This document shows positions 44,076 to 54,606 of a stretch of 64,000 nt of DNA, one piece after another. Where the stretch lies: NCBI GenBank assembly GCA_025766275.1, contig JAFKAC010000019.1, forward strand, positions 806,001 to 870,000, in the 5' to 3' direction. Below the pieces are notes generated by a model. That model did no database searches and was not told the DNA's origin. It worked only from the letters and a program-made list of their open reading frames with translations. The stretch comes from Lactarius indigo. Its lineage: Eukaryota > Basidiomycota > Agaricomycetes > Russulales > Russulaceae. Position 1 is the first letter of the stretch; each line of letters starts with the position of its first letter. A program made the position numbers and the translations under genes.

Positions 44076-44563
44076 TGTAACATCGTCACGACGTTTTAGC
44101 TCGACTAGAGCTCTGAGTGGCAGTAACGACTTAGCGAATGATCACGACAACGTGAAGGTCCGTGCTCTTGTCCTTAGTGAATACTCGGAGGTACACCAAC
44201 AAGCAGTACTTTGAGAGACGTCAAGAAGGAAAAAGGAGAGGAAAGGCAGAGTACAAGTGACGATTCAAGAAGACCAAGATGGCATATCTTGGTCTTCATG
44301 AGACAGTTTAAATACAAGTCTAGCAGGCTTTGAAGCGCTGCTATGAGTCACTGTAAGGTAGCATCCAACATATCGCAGAAACAACTCGAACCCTAATACT
44401 ACTACTACTAGTATCAGTCCTCAGTCAGCAATTGCATCCCAATCGCCTATCGTACTACATCGTAAACTCCTAAGTCCGTGACTAATATACCTTACAGCCA
44501 TAATCGCAACCAGTACAGTAAGGGTGCATGCGAGATTGAGTCCATGACGGGCGGAATGTGACA
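44076..44563 (-). mobile_element. solo LTR H (element B type)
   Basis: 488 bp, similar to the LTR of B (TGTAACATCGTCACGACG start on the + strand, same AAGACCAAGAT palindrome), flanked by CACAT (44071-44075, 44564-44568). Well diverged from B. Confidence 0.85.
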
Positions 44564-44697
44564 CACATTGCACTGTGCCTCCTAGCAATGGAAAGAGGGT
44601 CTACTCTTATGTCACAGTTCCAGCTGACCATCCATGATGTTCAAGTTCAAGAGTTGTGTTTTCAAGACAACAGAAGATGGGTACTTGTGTTACGCTC

Positions 44698-45195
44698 CAC
44701 CAGTGTTAGTCCGACTTGGACTCTGAGTAGGCATAATTGACTTAGTGAAGAATAGGCAAATGGGGATCACATGTCAACCCAACACAGCTGAACAGGGGCA
44801 CTATAGGCACACACTGCAGCAAAGTTAAAGAAGTACTATCCCTTGGTGGATAGAAGCAGAGACGCTCTTAGTTGGAGACTAAGGCAAGCAGGAGACAAGT
44901 CAAGAAGGTGGATTGAAGAAGACCAAGATGGGGACTCTTGGTCTTCTGAGGCTAATACTTATACAGATACGTGTGGGCTTTAAAGCGCTGCTAGAATGCC
45001 AAGAAACCAGTAGCATAACTAGCTCGAACCCTAGTACAGCTATCCTAGGAATGAGTCATATCATGAGTCACAAGTCACATGTAAACTACATGCTGACTGA
45101 TACAGTGTAAGAGTCCATGACTAATACTAAGTCAGGCTGTAGTCATAACCAACCATGAGTCATACACAACATGTCGTAAAGTCCGTACCATAACA
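44698..45195 (-). mobile_element. solo LTR I (element C/E type)
   Basis: 498 bp, similar to the LTR of C (TGTTACGCTCCACCAGTG start on the + strand), flanked by ACTTG (44693-44697, 45196-45200). Confidence 0.88.
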
Positions 45196-45400
45196 ACTTG
45201 GCTAGATGCTTATAAGCACACAAGTGAGAGGGTTTAGATTGCAAGACTGGATTTATCAGACTAAGAGTAGACAAGTGTTGTACTACTCTACAGCTACTCT
45301 TATATATTGTACATCCTGGGGTTTTTTGGGACTGTTTCCTGTGGTGCATATGTGGCTATCAGTGAGCTGGCAAACAAGTATTGTATGTGGCAAGAAGTAA

Positions 45401-47073
45401 GAATGCTGGCAATCAATTTGTGACATGTCACTCTGTGACCATGATGTCACGTGAGCATGATATTTCGGCTAACTCCAACAAGTCAACTATTCTAAGTCAT
45501 TTTGTGGTCAACCTGTCACGGAAATTTTGCAGATTCACTGTTTGAGGTCATTTTGACTCCTGATGACCAATTTCTGACTGCCAGCTGACCCGGGCCGACT
45601 TTTTCGTTTTCACTGAGATTCACTTGGTGACCCGAGTCCAATTTCACGGAAACCTGAAATTTTGACAAGTGCCAAAATGTGATGAGCAGATTGATATGAA
45701 CCAAGATGTGAACGGTACGGCCAGTACGGCCTTATCCTTTTCTGGCATAGTAAGGGGTACTGTCAAGCAAATATAATCAATGGCAAACAAATAACACGGC
45801 AAATTGGGATGAAACAAGTAGGCTTCCGAGTGGTCTCCAGATTTTCAGGAACCCGGACTACGGCAAAAAACGGCAATAACGGACGAAACACGAGAAACAT
45901 TTTTGTCAAATTGCTGATGCGGCACTGCGTGGTGCGGGGGGCCGTACTACTCGGGGTCCAGCATCAATGTTCAAATTCAAGTTGTGGGCATTCGGGTGCG
46001 CCAAGCGGCCGCGGCAGTTTGGTGGCATTGAGCAGTAAATGAACCTGGGTCGGAACCGAGATATCGCTCGCTGCTCCGAGTCCGCTACGTGCGTTGACTT
46101 CCATCAAGTCTTACTGTAGAACTATATAGGGTCACTTTTTCGCTTGGATACACTTCCATTCTTCGTGAAGCCGGTATACAGCCGATGAGCGCAACGGCTG
46201 GTGTGGGTAGGACGGCCGGACCCCAGATAGAGATCGTCACTCCGAGTCCGCGCCTGGTGACTGGAATGGAATGCTCGGGCACGGGAGACCCATGTGCTGT
46301 GGCGCTTGCTTCTGCATCACGCGACCGTGACAACCATTCTGGGTGTCATTCAACACTTCCTTTGCAGCGCCCACGCTATTAGCTCAGTCACTGGAATTTT
46401 TACCAGGCTTAGCTAAATTAGTCTGCGAGTTCGACGTGGCTCTTTCTTTCTCAACCTGGAAGTTGGGCATACTCTGTTTCTTCGTCTCAATCTTTGGTAT
46501 CTGGTGGTGGGAGTACTTTGGTAGAGGCTTAGACTTTGACTTTGAGACTCTCCTGTGGGCGTCTACGTGACTCTGACAACGTTGTATTTGCCTGGGATCA
46601 CGCGCTCAACTCGATGACCTTATTCTGAATGGTACCGATTTATGATGTACGCTCCCCTCTAGATTCCAAGGAGATAAATGAATTCTTCGTAGTTTCAATC
46701 TAATGGACTAATGCTGTGCGATCTCGGAAATCCGGAAGACCCTCTCATTTGCGTGTGTATTCGGTCCAGGATCCGTTCCCAACGTCGAATCTCATGGAAG
46801 CTAGTGATAACCCGAGGATCGTATGGAGACGATATCCGGCAGCGGCATCTTTGTTTTTGTTTGGGAAATTAGCTGCCAAAGAACCAAGCGTTGGTCCGTA
46901 TCATGCACGTCATACGAATTCACATTTCCGCGATCTTTCCTACACAGGTGTAACTTGTTGCATGCGAACCGAAGATGCTCCAAGGCGAAATACATGTCAG
47001 TCTGATGCGGTATTTGCATCCCAGGTTCTGTACACACTGTGATTCACCATACCTCTGTCAAAGTGGCCTAGGG
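45401..47073. other. intergenic, no gene supported
   Basis: Short ORFs only. One (46343-46570, 75 aa) has a hydrophobic stretch but no recognisable family or start context. 45520-45700 contains two similar TCACGGAAA words that may be part of an old transposon end. Confidence 0.4.
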
Positions 47074-47082
47074 TATATATAA
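47074..47082 (+). promoter_or_regulatory. TATA box of the lipase gene
   Basis: TATATATAA, about 60 bp upstream of the ATG at 47142. Confidence 0.6.
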
Positions 47083-47141
47083 TCTCTCTCGTGTTCGAAC
47101 TGAGGCTGCACCAGGCTCGTCTACAACCCGCAGTTCTCGCC

Positions 47142-49663
47142 ATGCTCACTAAGCGTGCTATTTTGGCTTCATTGGCTGTGCGCGCCCTCTCTGTTCTTGC
47201 TTCACCAGTAGACAGGCTCGTAGTTCAAGACCCTTTCTCTTACCGGGTATCAGACAACACCTGCGCCAGCACAGAGTCGACAGAACAGTTATCTCCCACC
47301 CCAGAGGTCTTCCTTGACGATGCCGTATTCACTGGTATCCGAAAAGGCGTAACGCATCAGTTCTTGGGCATCCCCTTCGCACACCCACCGTGGGCGCCCT
47401 TTTTTCACTGTCCTAAATAACTTCTCACGTTGTTATGTACACAGGACGAATGAGCGGCGGTTGCGCCGACCAGAGCCTCTTCCACCATACCAAGGCCTAC
47501 ATTACGTTCAAGAATATGGCAAGTCTTGCCCACAGCAACGTTTGAGTCTTCCGAACGGGCTGGACTCGCAGCTAGTCAAAAATATCGGCAACGTCTTGAA
47601 TTCATTCTATGAAGGCCTTACACCCGCGGACGAGGACTGTAAGGGTGGTGTTGTCCTCCCTATCTGCCGCGACTGAACTATTTTCGAAGGTCTTACCATC
47701 AACGTCGTGAAACCCTCAGATGCCACACCGAAGTCTAAGCTTCCCGTCATATTTGTGCGTATCTAGATACTCGCTGAGTGCCACGATGTTTACTTGGACA
47801 ATCACATCGTTCCAGTGGATTTTCGGGGGTGGTTTTGAGATTGGTGGTCCCTCTACGTTTGTCTTGTCTTTTTTTTCGATCCGATTCGACGCCGTCTAAC
47901 ATCTAATCCACAGTTATGACGGTGGCAGTTTCGTTGCTCGTTCAATCGACATTGGCCAGCCAGTCATTTACGTCAGCGTGAATTATCGGTGAGGTTTTAT
48001 ATCCCAAGGCAGGGGGCTACTCTCTGATACAGATTGCTTCCAGGCTTTCTGGTGTGATGGGTAATTTCTTCCCACATGGATCGGGCTCTGATCTCTGTCT
48101 TCGCAGCATTTGGTTTCTTACCTGGAAAGGAAGTCAAAGCGGAGAAGGTCGGAAATCTTGGTCTCCAAGACCGTGAGTGAACGGCGCCTGCCTGGCGTGT
48201 TTCACTGACACTCGTGTCGTTTGCAGAACGCCTTGGCTTGAAGTGGGTGCAGAACTACATCTCAGAGTTCGGTGGTGACCCATCGAAAGTGACCATGTGA
48301 GCAACATCTCATATCGCACTTCGTTGGTTCCGTTGACTAAGTCGGGCCACAGCTGGGGAGAGAGCGCTGGCGCTATTTCTGTCGCTCTCCACATGCTGAC
48401 GAACAACGGGAATGCTGAAGGGTTGTTCCGTGGCGGAATCATGCAGTCTGGCGGACCCATCCCCGTCGGAGACATTGAGAATGGGCAGGGGTACTATGAC
48501 TTCATGGTCGAAAAGACTGGTTGTACCAGGGCTTCGGACACGCTCGACTGTCTTCGCAAGGTGCCATACACTACATTCAAGAAAGCGATGGATGACTCTC
48601 CGAATGTCTTCGCGTATCAGGTGAGGGCTTATGGCCTTTTGTCGCTGCGTAGTCGTGTTCCTGATAGCTCCGCAGGGACTCGTGCTAGCTTGGTTACCTC
48701 GTGTCGATGGGGTTTTCCTGACAGAGCCACCGCAACATGCTGTCTTGCGTGGCAATGTGGCGAACGTGCCGATGATTACAGGTGTGTTCGCTGTGCCCGT
48801 TCCCGACTCGGGCGGAAGCTGACCTGGCATGTCAGGAAACTGCGACGACGAAGGCTCGTTATTCTCTGTATCCACGATCAACATCACGTAAGTGGGAACG
48901 TGTTGATGTACATTGAATCTTATCTCCCCCATAGGACCACGGCTGAACTGAAGGACTATATGAAACTGTACATGATGCCGAAAGCCAAGGACAGCCTAGT
49001 CGATCTCCTTCTCAAGTACTACCCGGATGACCAACGGGCCGGGTGTCCTTTCGACACCGGACTCAAGAATGTACTCAGTACAGTTGCCCACACCCAAACG
49101 TCACAGTTTAACAATACTTACACGATGGTGGTTAGGTCCACAATTCAAGCGTGTTGCCGCCCTTCAAGGCGATTTCGTGTTCCACGCCCCGCGTCGGCTC
49201 CTTCTGAACTACAGGGCCGACAAGCAGAATTCGTGGGCGTTCAGTACGTTGATCCGTCGTGAAGTTCGACCTGCTACTTAATTTGCCTACGTCCTCGGTA
49301 GTCTTTAAGCGCGCTAAGACTTTGCCCTTCATCGGATCGGTAAGGGCCTGACTCGCTTCCCACGCCCGTTACAGGCTGACATCTCGCACCGCTCTCCAGG
49401 CCCATGGGACGGACCTCGTCAACGCCTTCGGTATAGGCTCTACCAACGCGGAACTCAGGGATTATTTCATCCGGTTCACCAACAACCTCAACCCTAACGG
49501 CAAGAATGGTCGCGGAGTCCCGTGGCCCCAGTGGAACCCGAAAAAGCCTAAGGCAGCCATCTTCCAAGACAGTAATCTCTTCCCGATTATCGTCGGAGAT
49601 GATAACTACCGCACCGATGCGCTCAGCTACGTCGCGAACATGTCCTTACTTTACCCCATCTAA
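47142..49663 (+). CDS. secreted type-B carboxylesterase / lipase, 15 exons, apparently intact
   Basis: Exons: 47142-47389, 47445-47638, 47690-47754, 47816-47856, 47914-47988, 48044-48051, 48107-48172, 48227-48296, 48353-48620, 48676-48781, 48836-48887, 48935-49077, 49136-49243, 49302-49339, 49400-49663. They total 1746 nt, an open frame of 581 residues. An N-terminal signal peptide (MLTKRAILASLAVRALSVLA) suggests secretion. Family landmarks: GIPFAHPP, oxyanion GGGF (WIFGGGFEIGG), VNYRLSAFGFLPG, LGLQDQRLGLKWVQ, nucleophile elbow GESAGA (Ser), CDDEGSLF (acid residue) and HGTDLVNAFG (His). This is the Ser-Glu-His triad of the Candida rugosa lipase / cholinesterase fold; it hydrolyses ester bonds of lipids or other carboxylic esters outside the cell. 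The substrate cannot be told from sequence. All introns are 47-61 bp GT..AG. Exon 6 is only 8 nt. Start chosen for the signal peptide and TATA spacing. Confidence 0.88.
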
Positions 49664-51073
49664 AGGAAGCACGCGAAGAAGGTATAAATCGGGTCAATCA
49701 TACGCGGCTTCTTTCAACTTATCTCGAATGTGTACTCGCTCCATACGAAAAAACTTAAACTCGCCTTATTTTTGTATCTACCGATTTCTTGAATCTGCCA
49801 AACGCTCTTGAGATTTGAAATTATTTTATCTTCCCCGGGCGTGTTCCGGTGCATCCAGTGGCGTAAACGAGTTGTATAGAAGTCGCAGGGCCAGCCCAGG
49901 ACTCAGCGGACGAAGTGGTTGTCACGGGGGGCGGGGAGGCCTCGGGGGAAGCGTAGTTGACGTCATTGAGATCATCGAGTCCTTCTCAGCCACGAAGATT
50001 TTGAACACGTCGCGATGAAGTGTTCGTTGCCATCGCTGCCTGGGTCCGAGTTGGCATCGGCTTCGTAATATAGGCGCCCGTCGAGGTCGTAGGACCCAGA
50101 ATGACCTCGAAACTGTAACTTGCTGCGTGTTGCATCAGAAGTTCGATGTCATATCGTCGCTATGTTTGCGATTTGCCAGGGGTCAACACTTGCCTGAGGA
50201 CCGAGTCCGTAGTCATCCTTCAGAGTGGATTGGCACATCGGGAGGTGAAGACGGTTCTTAAGGATCTTGATGCGGCCAGCTTCTGCATACTATCTCCTTG
50301 GCCACGGGGAAATCGTGGATGCAAGGCCCGAGTTGATCATGAAAGATAGAGACGCGGATTCGCGCAATGTTTCTGTTGACAAAGAACGTATATTTCAAGT
50401 TTAGAATTGTGGGAGTGGAAGTAGGAATAGGAAGGGGCCAGTGGCCAATATCATCGTTGGTGGGCTAGGGTAAGAGAAGGCCGATAAACGATGTTGATGG
50501 GGGTGCGGGGGTCTGAAAAAGTTCTGGCATCGGGAGGCTTTGCGGGATGTGGGGGCACTGCGAATAAAGGACAAAGTACGATGGCTTTTGGATGGAACGA
50601 CTGCATGTTTGTGAACAAGGTTATAGGTCCTTGGGGCCATGTTCAGAACCGCGATGCGATGCTGTCAGCGTGAATGTCTTGGTCACTTTTGAAAAAAATT
50701 GAAATCTCCAGTGAGCTTGCGGGCGAGGAGAGGAACCGCTTGGTTATGCAAGAACCTTCGATATATGTGACATGCGTGACCGTGCGGTAACTTGGTCACG
50801 GGAGCGTCGCACCGTCTTCCGCTGTACGACTCAGAGTGTACGAGTCATATGGCTAGTTATAAGAGTAGCCCCTCCAACCTCAGGGCTTAACCGGTTAACC
50901 CATTATCTACATAATCAATGGGCACTCCTAGGTTTGTATAAAGCCTTCGCTTACCACATTACTTGACTGACTGACCGAATTCTCGCCGCTACTCGCCAAT
51001 CAGCCATCGTTCGGCCTCCCTGCCGAGTTTGCGTGGCACAGGCGAGAGTTACAGACATCCGACAACAATCATC
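49664..51073. other. spacer with segmentally duplicated blocks
   Basis: No intact gene. 50185-50350 is a diverged copy of 56205-56350 and 61410-61580. 50408-50620 is a diverged copy of 61618-61800. Both blocks lie upstream of an F-box gene (51074 and 62333). The last 150 bp before 51074 is the promoter module shared by the F-box paralogs. Confidence 0.6.
50996..51007 (+). promoter_or_regulatory. CCAAT-box module upstream of F-box gene 1
   Basis: CCAATCAGCCAT, 67 bp before the ATG. The same word lies upstream of the copies at 57891 (57813), 58692 (58350) and 62333 (62264); gene 2 has CCGAT at the same place (about 53137). Confidence 0.5.
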
Positions 51074-52477
51074 ATGCTCCCCGATAGTGTCTTGCTTCAA
51101 ATATTTGAGCTCTATCGAAACCATTCATATATTCCAAGTCGCTATCGTTATCCCAAGATATGGAAATGGCACGTACTGGCGCATGTATGCCAAACATGGC
51201 GCAAGCTCGTTTTTGCATCACCGCACCGTCTCGATCTCCGAATTCACTGCACCTACGGGACTCCTGTCAGGAAGGATCTCGCTATCTGGCCACCCCTCCC
51301 TATCTCTATGGACTACCGTTCTGGGAAAAACCTTACGCTTAACAATGAAGACAATGTCATTGCTATACTTGAGCAACCCGATCGCGTGTGTTTTATCAGG
51401 CTTGATCTAACGGGCTCACAGTCTGGAAAGGTGCCCACAATGATGCAGGATCCATTTCCTGTACTGACGCATCTCGACATTGTCTCGCGGGATGGAAATG
51501 CATCTGTCCTTCCCGCCGGATTCTTGGGAGGCTCTGCGCCACGTTTACAGACATTCGAATTACATGGCATTCCCTTTCCGACTTTACCGGTGCTTCTTTT
51601 GTCAGCCAGTGGCCTCATCTCCCTCAAACTTACCGATATACCCCCGACTGGTTACATTTCACCCGAGGCGATCGTTGCATCTTTGGCAGCATTGCCCAGG
51701 CTCGAATCATGTTTCATTGGATTCCAATCGACCACTGCCCTCCTTGATCGAATACGCCCACTTCCTGTAACGCGCAATGTTCTTCCTGCTCTCAAGATCT
51801 TCTACATAAAGGGCGCATTCGAATATCTGGAGGACCTCGTTTCCCAGATCGACTGCCCTCTCCTGAAGTGGCTCTCCATAGATTACTTGGGTCGGCTTGT
51901 TGACTTTCCGGTTGCGCAACTCTCCCAATTCGTTCGTCACTCAGTATGCCAAATAACCCCATCCAGGCATGCGCAAGTTACCATTTCAAGTTACTGTATC
52001 AACTTCGGCCTGAACCCAGGCTGTGTAATTGACATCTCACCCGAAAGGACCTACAGGCGAATTTTGCACATGGCCCAACTACTCATCGAATGTTCCGCGA
52101 CACTCCTTGCCGTTGTCCATCTTGAGCTCGGGTTCGACGAAGATCACCAATTAGAGGGTACGGACGACGTTGATTGGTTGCATCTCCTCCGCCAATTCTC
52201 CACTGTGCAGACGCTGCGCGTATATGGGCAGCTCGCAAAGCTCATTGCTCTTGCACTGGAAGGCATCACGGGGGAGATGGTCACCGAGGTGTTGCCATCC
52301 CTTCACTTGATTTGCTTACAAGACCAACCGGAATCATCTGTTGAGAAGTTCGTCACTACCCGCCGGCTCTCTGGTCGCTCGGTAACCGTCATCAACACGT
52401 ACATAGAATACGCTGAAAGACTCAAGTCCTACGTCGGTGGATCAGAGAATGTTCCAACCCAGTCGCGTACTCGATAG
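51074..52477 (+). CDS. F-box-like domain protein, paralog 1
   Basis: 467 residues from ATG 51074, one exon. The N-terminal F-box-like domain (MLPDSVLLQIFELY ... WHVLAHVCQTWRKLVFASPH, residues 1-50) would bind Skp1 in an SCF ubiquitin ligase. It is followed by about 400 residues of irregular leucine-rich repeat-like segments (LPAGFLGGSAPRLQTFELHG, TGYISPEAIVASLAALPRLE) and a conserved tail (SVEKFVTTRRLSGRSVTVIN). The start is set by the MLPD motif conserved in all paralogs; upstream in-frame TTG/GTG codons are in the shared leader. No substrate can be inferred. Agaricomycete genomes hold large families of this type. Confidence 0.8.
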   Translation: MLPDSVLLQIFELYRNHSYIPSRYRYPKIWKWHVLAHVCQTWRKLVFASPHRLDLRIHCTYGTPVRKDLAIWPPLPISMDYRSGKNLTLNNEDNVIAILEQPDRVCFIRLDLTGSQSGKVPTMMQDPFPVLTHLDIVSRDGNASVLPAGFLGGSAPRLQTFELHGIPFPTLPVLLLSASGLISLKLTDIPPTGYISPEAIVASLAALPRLESCFIGFQSTTALLDRIRPLPVTRNVLPALKIFYIKGAFEYLEDLVSQIDCPLLKWLSIDYLGRLVDFPVAQLSQFVRHSVCQITPSRHAQVTISSYCINFGLNPGCVIDISPERTYRRILHMAQLLIECSATLLAVVHLELGFDEDHQLEGTDDVDWLHLLRQFSTVQTLRVYGQLAKLIALALEGITGEMVTEVLPSLHLICLQDQPESSVEKFVTTRRLSGRSVTVINTYIEYAERLKSYVGGSENVPTQSRTR

Positions 52478-53214
52478 CTCGGTGTTTTACAATCAAATGA
52501 ATCTGATTATTCCTGACGCATTTAGGATATGACCATACATGTAAATGAATATATGTGTGTTTCTTTAGATCACATTTGTCACGATACGTTGTCTGTACGA
52601 ATTTCCCGAAGGACTTGTTGTCATGTGTAGATTTTGTGCAAACTTAGTTGGCCGTCATTCACGGCACGGCCCATTTTCTGCTCACATTGGGAGTAACCGG
52701 TGCGACACCGCACGTCACGATCACGATCGCAGCAAGTTACTTCCTACTACAACAAGTAATGGATTTGTTGGCGGCCTCACATTCTTTCATTGTGTCGTGG
52801 TATTTCTCGTCAAGACCCCGCAGGACATGAGGAAGTCAACAAGCACGTGCCGCGATGTCGGAGTCGGAGTACGACGACAACTGGCCCGGAAGACTACGCA
52901 CTTCGCAGCGCAGTAGCGTCAACCCGCAAAGGAAAAGACAACGACGCCAATTCCAACTATTTCCACTGTACTGCGTTCCACATTTGAAAAGGATTACGAC
53001 AGGTAGCGCTGGTACTTTCAAGTTGTAAACTAGAAGTAGAGCGTATAACACGTTATCGATGGGCACCCGAAGGTTTGTCTAAGGCCTTCGTTCGCCACAT
53101 GATTGGACTGATTGACCGGGTTCTCGCCGCTACTCTCCGATCAGCCATCACCCGGCTTCCCTGCCGAGCTTTTGTGACACAGACGAGAATTTCAGACATG
53201 CGACCACAATCAAC
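52478..53214. other. spacer and promoter of F-box gene 2
   Basis: No gene. It contains a copy (about 52750-52870) of a block also seen at 55010-55070 and 60625-60730, and the shared promoter module from about 53055. Confidence 0.5.
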
Positions 53215-54606
53215 ATGCTCCCTGACAATGTCTTGCTCGATGTGTTTGACTTCTATCGAAGCTTCTATTTATATCTCGACATATGGAAATGGCACTTACT
53301 GGCGCATGTATGTCAAAGATGGCGACAACTCGTATTTGCGTCACCGCGCCGTCTCAATCTCCGCATTCTCTGCACACCTAGAACTCAGATCAGGAACCTG
53401 GGTATCTGGCCAGCCTTTCCTATCATTGTGGATTCCAAATCCTATTCTGGGAACAGACTCACGCCTAACGACGAGGGCAATCTTATTGCTGCACTGGAAT
53501 ACCCCGATCGTTTGTGTGGTATCAGGATTGTGGTGACAGGCTCGCAGTTATTGGAAAAGATGGCCACGGTGATGCAGGAGCCGTTTCCAATGCTGAAGCA
53601 TCTCGAAATTATCTCGGAGGGTGGAAATCCACTGGTCCTTCCCGCCAACTTCTTGGGAGGATCTGCACCGTGTCTACGGTATATCCACTTACACGGCATT
53701 CCCTTTCCGGCATTACCAACGCTTCTTTCGCCCACCAGTGATCACCTCGTCACCCTCAACCTTTGCCGTATACCTCCGACTGGTTACATTTCGCCCGAGG
53801 CGATGGTCGCATGTTTGGCTGCACTTCCCAGGCTCAATAACGTTATCATTGGATTCCTATCGGCTACCTCCCGCCCCGATCGAATACTACCCTCGCCTCC
53901 CATGACACGGATTGACATTCCTTCTCTTAGGGTCTTTCGATTCAGGGGATATAGCGAGTATTTAGAGGACCTCGTCACCCGAATCGACTGCCCTCAACTG
54001 CACCAGATCGACATATATTACTTAAATTGGCTTGTTGACTCTCAAGTCCCGCAGCTCTCCAAGTTTTTCCGTCGCTCAGTAGGCCCTGAGTTAAATCCAT
54101 CCAGGCCTGTACCCGTTAGATTTTTCAGTGGCGAGGTCTACTTCAACTTGTACCGTCATGCAAACTATCCAGGCTCGGATCAGCACCCTGCTATTATCAT
54201 ATCGTGCGAAGCGAGTAATTGGCAAGTTTCCCACATGACCCAGGTGCTCGGTCAATTTTCCGCGACACTCTCCACTGCTGTTCATCTCGAGCTTGCGGCC
54301 GAACTGGAGGAAGATCTAGAGGGTGGAAACGGCGTTCAATGGCTGGAATTCCTCCGCCAATTCCCCACCGTGCAGACTCTGCATGTAGATCAGGCCTGGG
54401 GGCTTGCGCGTCACATTGCTCTTGCACTGGAAGTCGCTACGATGGACACGATCGCCGGAGTGTTGCCATCCCTTGAGTTGATTCGCTTAGAGGGGCAGCC
54501 GGCATCATCTGTGGAGAAGTTTGTCGCTGCTCGCTGGCTGTCTGGTCGCCCTGTGACCGTCATCGACACAAAAGCGGAATTCAATAAGACTCGAGTCCTA
54601 CATTAG
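53215..54606 (+). CDS. F-box-like domain protein, paralog 2
   Basis: 463 residues from ATG 53215. F-box-like start MLPDNVLLDVFDFY ... WHLLAHVCQRWRQLVFASPR. LRR-like body includes FLGGSAPCLRYIHLHGIPFP, TGYISPEAMVACLAALPRLN and a tail SVEKFVAARWLSGRPVTVID. Closest to paralog 5. Compared with paralog 5 (EKRLESYISNK) two bases are missing near 54586, so the last residues change to NKTRVLH and the frame ends slightly early; this is unlikely to destroy function. Single exon. Its CCAAT box is altered to CCGAT. Confidence 0.8.
   Translation: MLPDNVLLDVFDFYRSFYLYLDIWKWHLLAHVCQRWRQLVFASPRRLNLRILCTPRTQIRNLGIWPAFPIIVDSKSYSGNRLTPNDEGNLIAALEYPDRLCGIRIVVTGSQLLEKMATVMQEPFPMLKHLEIISEGGNPLVLPANFLGGSAPCLRYIHLHGIPFPALPTLLSPTSDHLVTLNLCRIPPTGYISPEAMVACLAALPRLNNVIIGFLSATSRPDRILPSPPMTRIDIPSLRVFRFRGYSEYLEDLVTRIDCPQLHQIDIYYLNWLVDSQVPQLSKFFRRSVGPELNPSRPVPVRFFSGEVYFNLYRHANYPGSDQHPAIIISCEASNWQVSHMTQVLGQFSATLSTAVHLELAAELEEDLEGGNGVQWLEFLRQFPTVQTLHVDQAWGLARHIALALEVATMDTIAGVLPSLELIRLEGQPASSVEKFVAARWLSGRPVTVIDTKAEFNKTRVLH

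Larger units (their letters stand above)
43915..45400. other. decayed sequence hosting two solo LTRs
   Basis: When LTRs H and I are taken out, 43915-44075, 44569-44697 and 45201-45400 read as one AT-balanced stretch with patches of open frame such as GTVSCGAYVAISELANKYCM. This suggests an old coding sequence, perhaps another transposon, with many stops. No family could be assigned. Confidence 0.35.

Noticed and set aside
48297..49262. Single 321 aa ORF in the lipase region
   Set aside because: It reads through introns; the spliced frame restores family motifs on both sides.
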